A stretch of DNA of 64,000 bases from Chitinophagaceae bacterium 26-R-25 (lineage in GTDB: Bacteria > Bacteroidota > Bacteroidia > Chitinophagales > Chitinophagaceae). Each line of letters begins with the position of its first letter. Position 1 is the stretch's first letter. The stretch is from assembly GCA_029906195.1 (NCBI GenBank), contig JARWSJ010000004.1, positions 248,001 to 312,000 of the forward strand, read 5' to 3'. A model generated the notes under the pieces. It was not told the DNA's origin, did not search any database, and worked only from the letters and a program-made list of their open reading frames with translations. The position numbers were made by a program, and so were the translations under genes. Positions 62,011 to 64,000 of the stretch are shown here, piece after piece.

Positions 62011-62200
62011 AATAACTGAATAACTGAATAACTGATTAACTGAATAACTGAGTAACTGAATAGAGAAAGTAATCACCCTTAGATGTTCTGTGCGTTTAAA
62101 GCCTAACAACTAACAACTAACAACGAACAACTAACAACCACCCGAGAGGCGTGTAGCAACTCAGTTATTCAGTTATTCAGTTACTCAGTTACTCAGTTAT
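62011..62200. repeat. Facing GAATAACT arms enclosing TAACAAC heptamers
   Basis: The left arm 62011-62062 and right arm 62161-62200 are of the GAATAACT octamer family. Between them, 62103-62138 holds five TAACAAC/GAACAAC heptamers. Confidence 0.85.
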
Positions 62201-62221
62201 GCAATTCTTGGGGACACGAAA

Positions 62222-62253
62222 AAAAACGGAGTCGCATGCGGCGCTCCGTTTTT
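62222..62253. terminator. Terminator-like hairpin
   Basis: AAAAACGGAG (62222-62231) and CTCCGTTTTT (62244-62253) with a 12-base loop. The flanking A and T runs allow termination in both directions. Confidence 0.75.
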
Positions 62254-62523
62254 CACAGAATAGGGTGTCAATTAATTAAATAATATCACACCAGTGTAGG
62301 TTTAACAAATCTATTGGATAGATTTTTTTCAAGGATAGGTTATTTGAAACAGGTTTAGGATATAGGTTTAAGTTTGTTTCAAATGCTTAGCAAAAGTATA
62401 AATGCACGTGGAGTGATGGGTTCGAAAAAGGACAATAGAATTCAGAAAAAGGACTTTTCTAAAAAGTATGCTTATAAATAGTACAGTGTGAGTTGTTTTT
62501 TGGTAATTGCCCAAAAAGAAAAA

Positions 62524-62552
62524 CGGCAATTAGAATTGCCGCTGAAGTTTTT
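62524..62552. terminator. Possible terminator hairpin downstream of the carboxypeptidase gene
   Basis: CGGCAATT-AG-AATTGCCG with T-rich sequence (GTTTTTTATTT) on the right and an A-rich run (AAAAAGAAAAA) on the left, about 85 bases beyond the minus-strand stop at 62636. Confidence 0.6.
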
Positions 62553-62635
62553 TATTTGCAGGAAAGTAAATTGTTTTTTCTACCTGTTATTGTGTTGGAT
62601 TTTGTATGGTCATAGGGCCGTAGTTCGTGAGCTTA

Positions 62636-63658
62636 TCATATCTCTTGTAAAGAACATCTGATGCTGCCCACTTCCAGTCTGTGTTTCACGCCACACTTCA
62701 ATGCGAAATTATTTTTTTGATGGCCTACAGGAAAATCAAAGCAAACAGGATAATTGAACATGCTCACCTTTTCCATTACAATTTCCTGCACGGTTTTCCC
62801 GAATACTTCACCGGGATCATCTGGTTTAATTTTAAAACCTCCAATAACAAGCCCTGCAAGATTATTCAGTTTGCCACTTCGCTTGAGGTTCCAAAACATT
62901 CTGTCAATACTATATAAATATTCACCGGTATCTTCCACGAATAAAATTTTGCCATCTGTTTTTATATCAGATGCAGAGCCCGATAAACTTTCAATCGTTT
63001 TTAAATTGCCACCCACAAGCACACCTTCTGCAATGCCGACAATATTTTTCTCGTTTGGTGTGGTTACATAGCGCATCTTTTCTCCCTTTAACGCTTTTGA
63101 AATAGACAGGATAGTATCTACCTGAACAGGATCTGCAGTGGCAAAATTATCGGGAAAGCTATTGCACATTTTGGCATGAATAGAGGCAATGTTCATGCGG
63201 TTCAATTCCCCATGCATCACGGTAACATCACTGAACCCGATTATCCATTTTGGATTCGCCTTGAAATTGTTGAAGTTTAATTTATCAATAATTCTAACAA
63301 GTCCGTAGCCTCCTCTTGCGCACATGATGGCTTTAACCGTGTTATTATCCATCATTTCCTGGAGATCATTCCTGCGTTCAAGATCGGTGCCGCCAAATGT
63401 AAAATCCCTTTTTCCGATGGTTTGCCCGATTTTTACGGTAAATCCCCAATCCTGCATCTGTTGAACAGCCGGTTTCACTTCGTCTGTAGTAATGAAGCCG
63501 GCGGGACTAGTAATCCCAATTGTATCGCCCGGTTTTAAATAAGGGGGAATAATCATCGCTTTTTCCTCCTCCGGAGGGTCAATTGCAGGAGGGTTAGTGA
63601 AGCCAAATAATGTTCCGGAAGCAAGTATAGTAGACGAAAGGAAGTTTTTACGGTTCAT
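62636..63658 (-). CDS. LD-carboxypeptidase (peptidase S66 family)
   Basis: A 340-residue protein with an N-terminal signal-like segment (MNRKNFLSSTILASGTLFGF) and an S66 fold. Catalytic S143 is in IGFSDVT, the Glu is in FVEDTGEYLYSIDRM and the His in FPVGHQ. The family (LdcA, MccF) cleaves the L-D bond between meso-diaminopimelate and terminal D-alanine in recycled muropeptides, or detoxifies microcin C. The DAP-type MurE in this window fits the first role. The hydrophobic N-terminus suggests export or anchoring, unlike the cytoplasmic E. coli LdcA. Confidence 0.92.
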   Translation of the reverse strand: MNRKNFLSSTILASGTLFGFTNPPAIDPPEEEKAMIIPPYLKPGDTIGITSPAGFITTDEVKPAVQQMQDWGFTVKIGQTIGKRDFTFGGTDLERRNDLQEMMDNNTVKAIMCARGGYGLVRIIDKLNFNNFKANPKWIIGFSDVTVMHGELNRMNIASIHAKMCNSFPDNFATADPVQVDTILSISKALKGEKMRYVTTPNEKNIVGIAEGVLVGGNLKTIESLSGSASDIKTDGKILFVEDTGEYLYSIDRMFWNLKRSGKLNNLAGLVIGGFKIKPDDPGEVFGKTVQEIVMEKVSMFNYPVCFDFPVGHQKNNFALKCGVKHRLEVGSIRCSLQEI

Positions 63659-63674
63659 AAAATAAAGATATATT

Positions 63675-63794
63675 AATTTGAAAATGTGGCAATTGAAATT
63701 TGAAAATGTGACAATTTGAAAATTTGAAAATGAAATCAGGGCCTGCCGGTTGCTAACAGCTCAATAAATCAATAATTCAATTATTCAATCATTA
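63675..63794. repeat. Mixed arms before metG
   Basis: The left arm 63675-63732 is of the TTTGAAAA family. The right arm 63761-63794 is of the CAATAATT/CAATTATT family. It lies between divergent genes. Confidence 0.78.
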
Positions 63795-63838
63795 TTTTTG
63801 CAGATAATTGAAAGCCGGGCTTTCTTCAAAAAACGAAT

Positions 63839-64000
63839 ATGATGACACAACCTAAAAGATATTTGATCACTGCGGCTTTGCCGTATGCGAATGGATTGAA
63901 ACATGTTGGGCACCTGGCCGGCGCTTACCTGCCTGCGGATATTTATGTGCGTTACCTGCGTGCGCAAAAACGTGATGTGGCGTTTGTTTGCGGAAGCGAT
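63839..64000 (+). CDS. metG: Methionine-tRNA ligase, N-terminal fragment
   Basis: The last 162 bases encode [20 protein letters not shown] followed by [20 protein letters not shown], running off the window. The class I signature HVGH (HIGH motif) after PYANG and the [15 protein letters not shown] segment identify methionyl-tRNA synthetase. Two ATG codons in a row (63839 and 63842) are equal candidates for the start. Only 54 residues are present. Confidence 0.93.
   Translation, partial: MMTQPKRYLITAALPYANGLKHVGHLAGAYLPADIYVRYLRAQKRDVAFVCGSD

Larger units (their letters stand above)
61747..62635. other. About 890-base gap rich in repeats and hairpins
   Basis: No gene is supported on either strand. 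Contents in order: a short hairpin CGCCTA/TAGGCG near 61781-61800, an inverted GTATCAGATA/TATCTGAT pair near 61850-61890, the repeat cluster 62011-62200, the hairpin at 62222-62253, AT-rich sequence without visible signal (62260-62510), and the hairpin at 62524-62541. It also must hold the promoter of the AraC-type gene. Confidence 0.6.

Noticed and set aside
62011..62200. CRISPR array
   Set aside because: The units are 7-8 bases without unique spacers and no cas genes are present; this is a short-period tandem repeat.
1..64000. tRNA or rRNA genes
   Set aside because: I looked for cloverleaf-like sequences with GTTCNANNC and conserved rRNA stretches in all gaps and found none; the GGTTCGTG elements at 29734-29791 are palindromic repeats, not T-arms.

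Overview
The window reads as chromosome of a member of the Bacteroidota, most probably Chitinophagaceae or a near relative. This is inferred from type IX secretion C-terminal domains on two secreted proteins, TAnnTTTG-type promoter boxes, absence of Shine-Dalgarno sites, a short NuoG, and the family style of TonB, QueA, MurE and FtsZ. Both ends are cut inside aminoacyl-tRNA synthetase genes: hisS (minus strand) at the left and metG (plus strand) at the right. I found no rRNA, tRNA, CRISPR array, prophage or classical insertion sequence.

Layout. 1-5.05 kb: hisS start, a low-molecular-weight tyrosine phosphatase, then TonB, a small membrane protein, a PstS-like lipoprotein and a TPR protein. 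5.2-20.7 kb: a complete 14-gene respiratory complex I operon in the order nuoA to nuoN, interrupted by an NlpE-like lipoprotein gene (after nuoE) and a GxxExxY-family gene (after nuoF). 20.8-31.4 kb: accessory and housekeeping genes, namely an SGNH hydrolase, a HigBA-like toxin-antitoxin pair, a T9SS-secreted protein, a MacB-like permease, a purine permease, YqgE, a histidine kinase and QueA. 31.8-49.0 kb: the division and cell-wall (dcw) cluster mraZ-rsmH-ftsL-ftsI-murE-mraY-murD-ftsW-murG-murC-ftsQ-ftsA-ftsZ, without murB or ddl, with a promoter carrying MraZ-type boxes at the front and a strong terminator behind ftsZ. 49.2-64 kb: a TIGR01777 epimerase, an ABC-2 exporter pair, a metzincin, a 1472-residue T9SS surface protein, a FadN-type beta-oxidation enzyme, an AraC-family regulator with a cysteine-rich insert, an LD-carboxypeptidase and the start of metG.

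The most striking feature is not a gene. Most gaps between genes carry short-period (7 or 8 bp) degenerate tandem repeats arranged as two facing arms: a purine-rich arm starting at or just after the upstream stop codon, and its approximate reverse complement ending just before the downstream start codon or the facing gene. Many unrelated unit sequences (TTTGAAAA, GAATAACT, ATTGAAA, AGGAATT, AACGCCT, CGTACAT, GACTTTT, TAACAAC and others) share this one architecture, and units of different families are sometimes mixed in one gap. The arms often supply stop codons and could form long RNA hairpins that bring neighbouring genes' stop and start codons together. One inverted pair (10968-11009 and 11403-11445) encloses the GxxExxY gene, whose protein shows a PD-(D/E)XK-like nuclease motif. 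This suggests a link between this protein family and the repeats. Other dispersed palindromes (GTAGAGAC-type, TGTCGCCCC-type, GGTTCGTG-type) add to the picture, one of them lying inside the queA reading frame.
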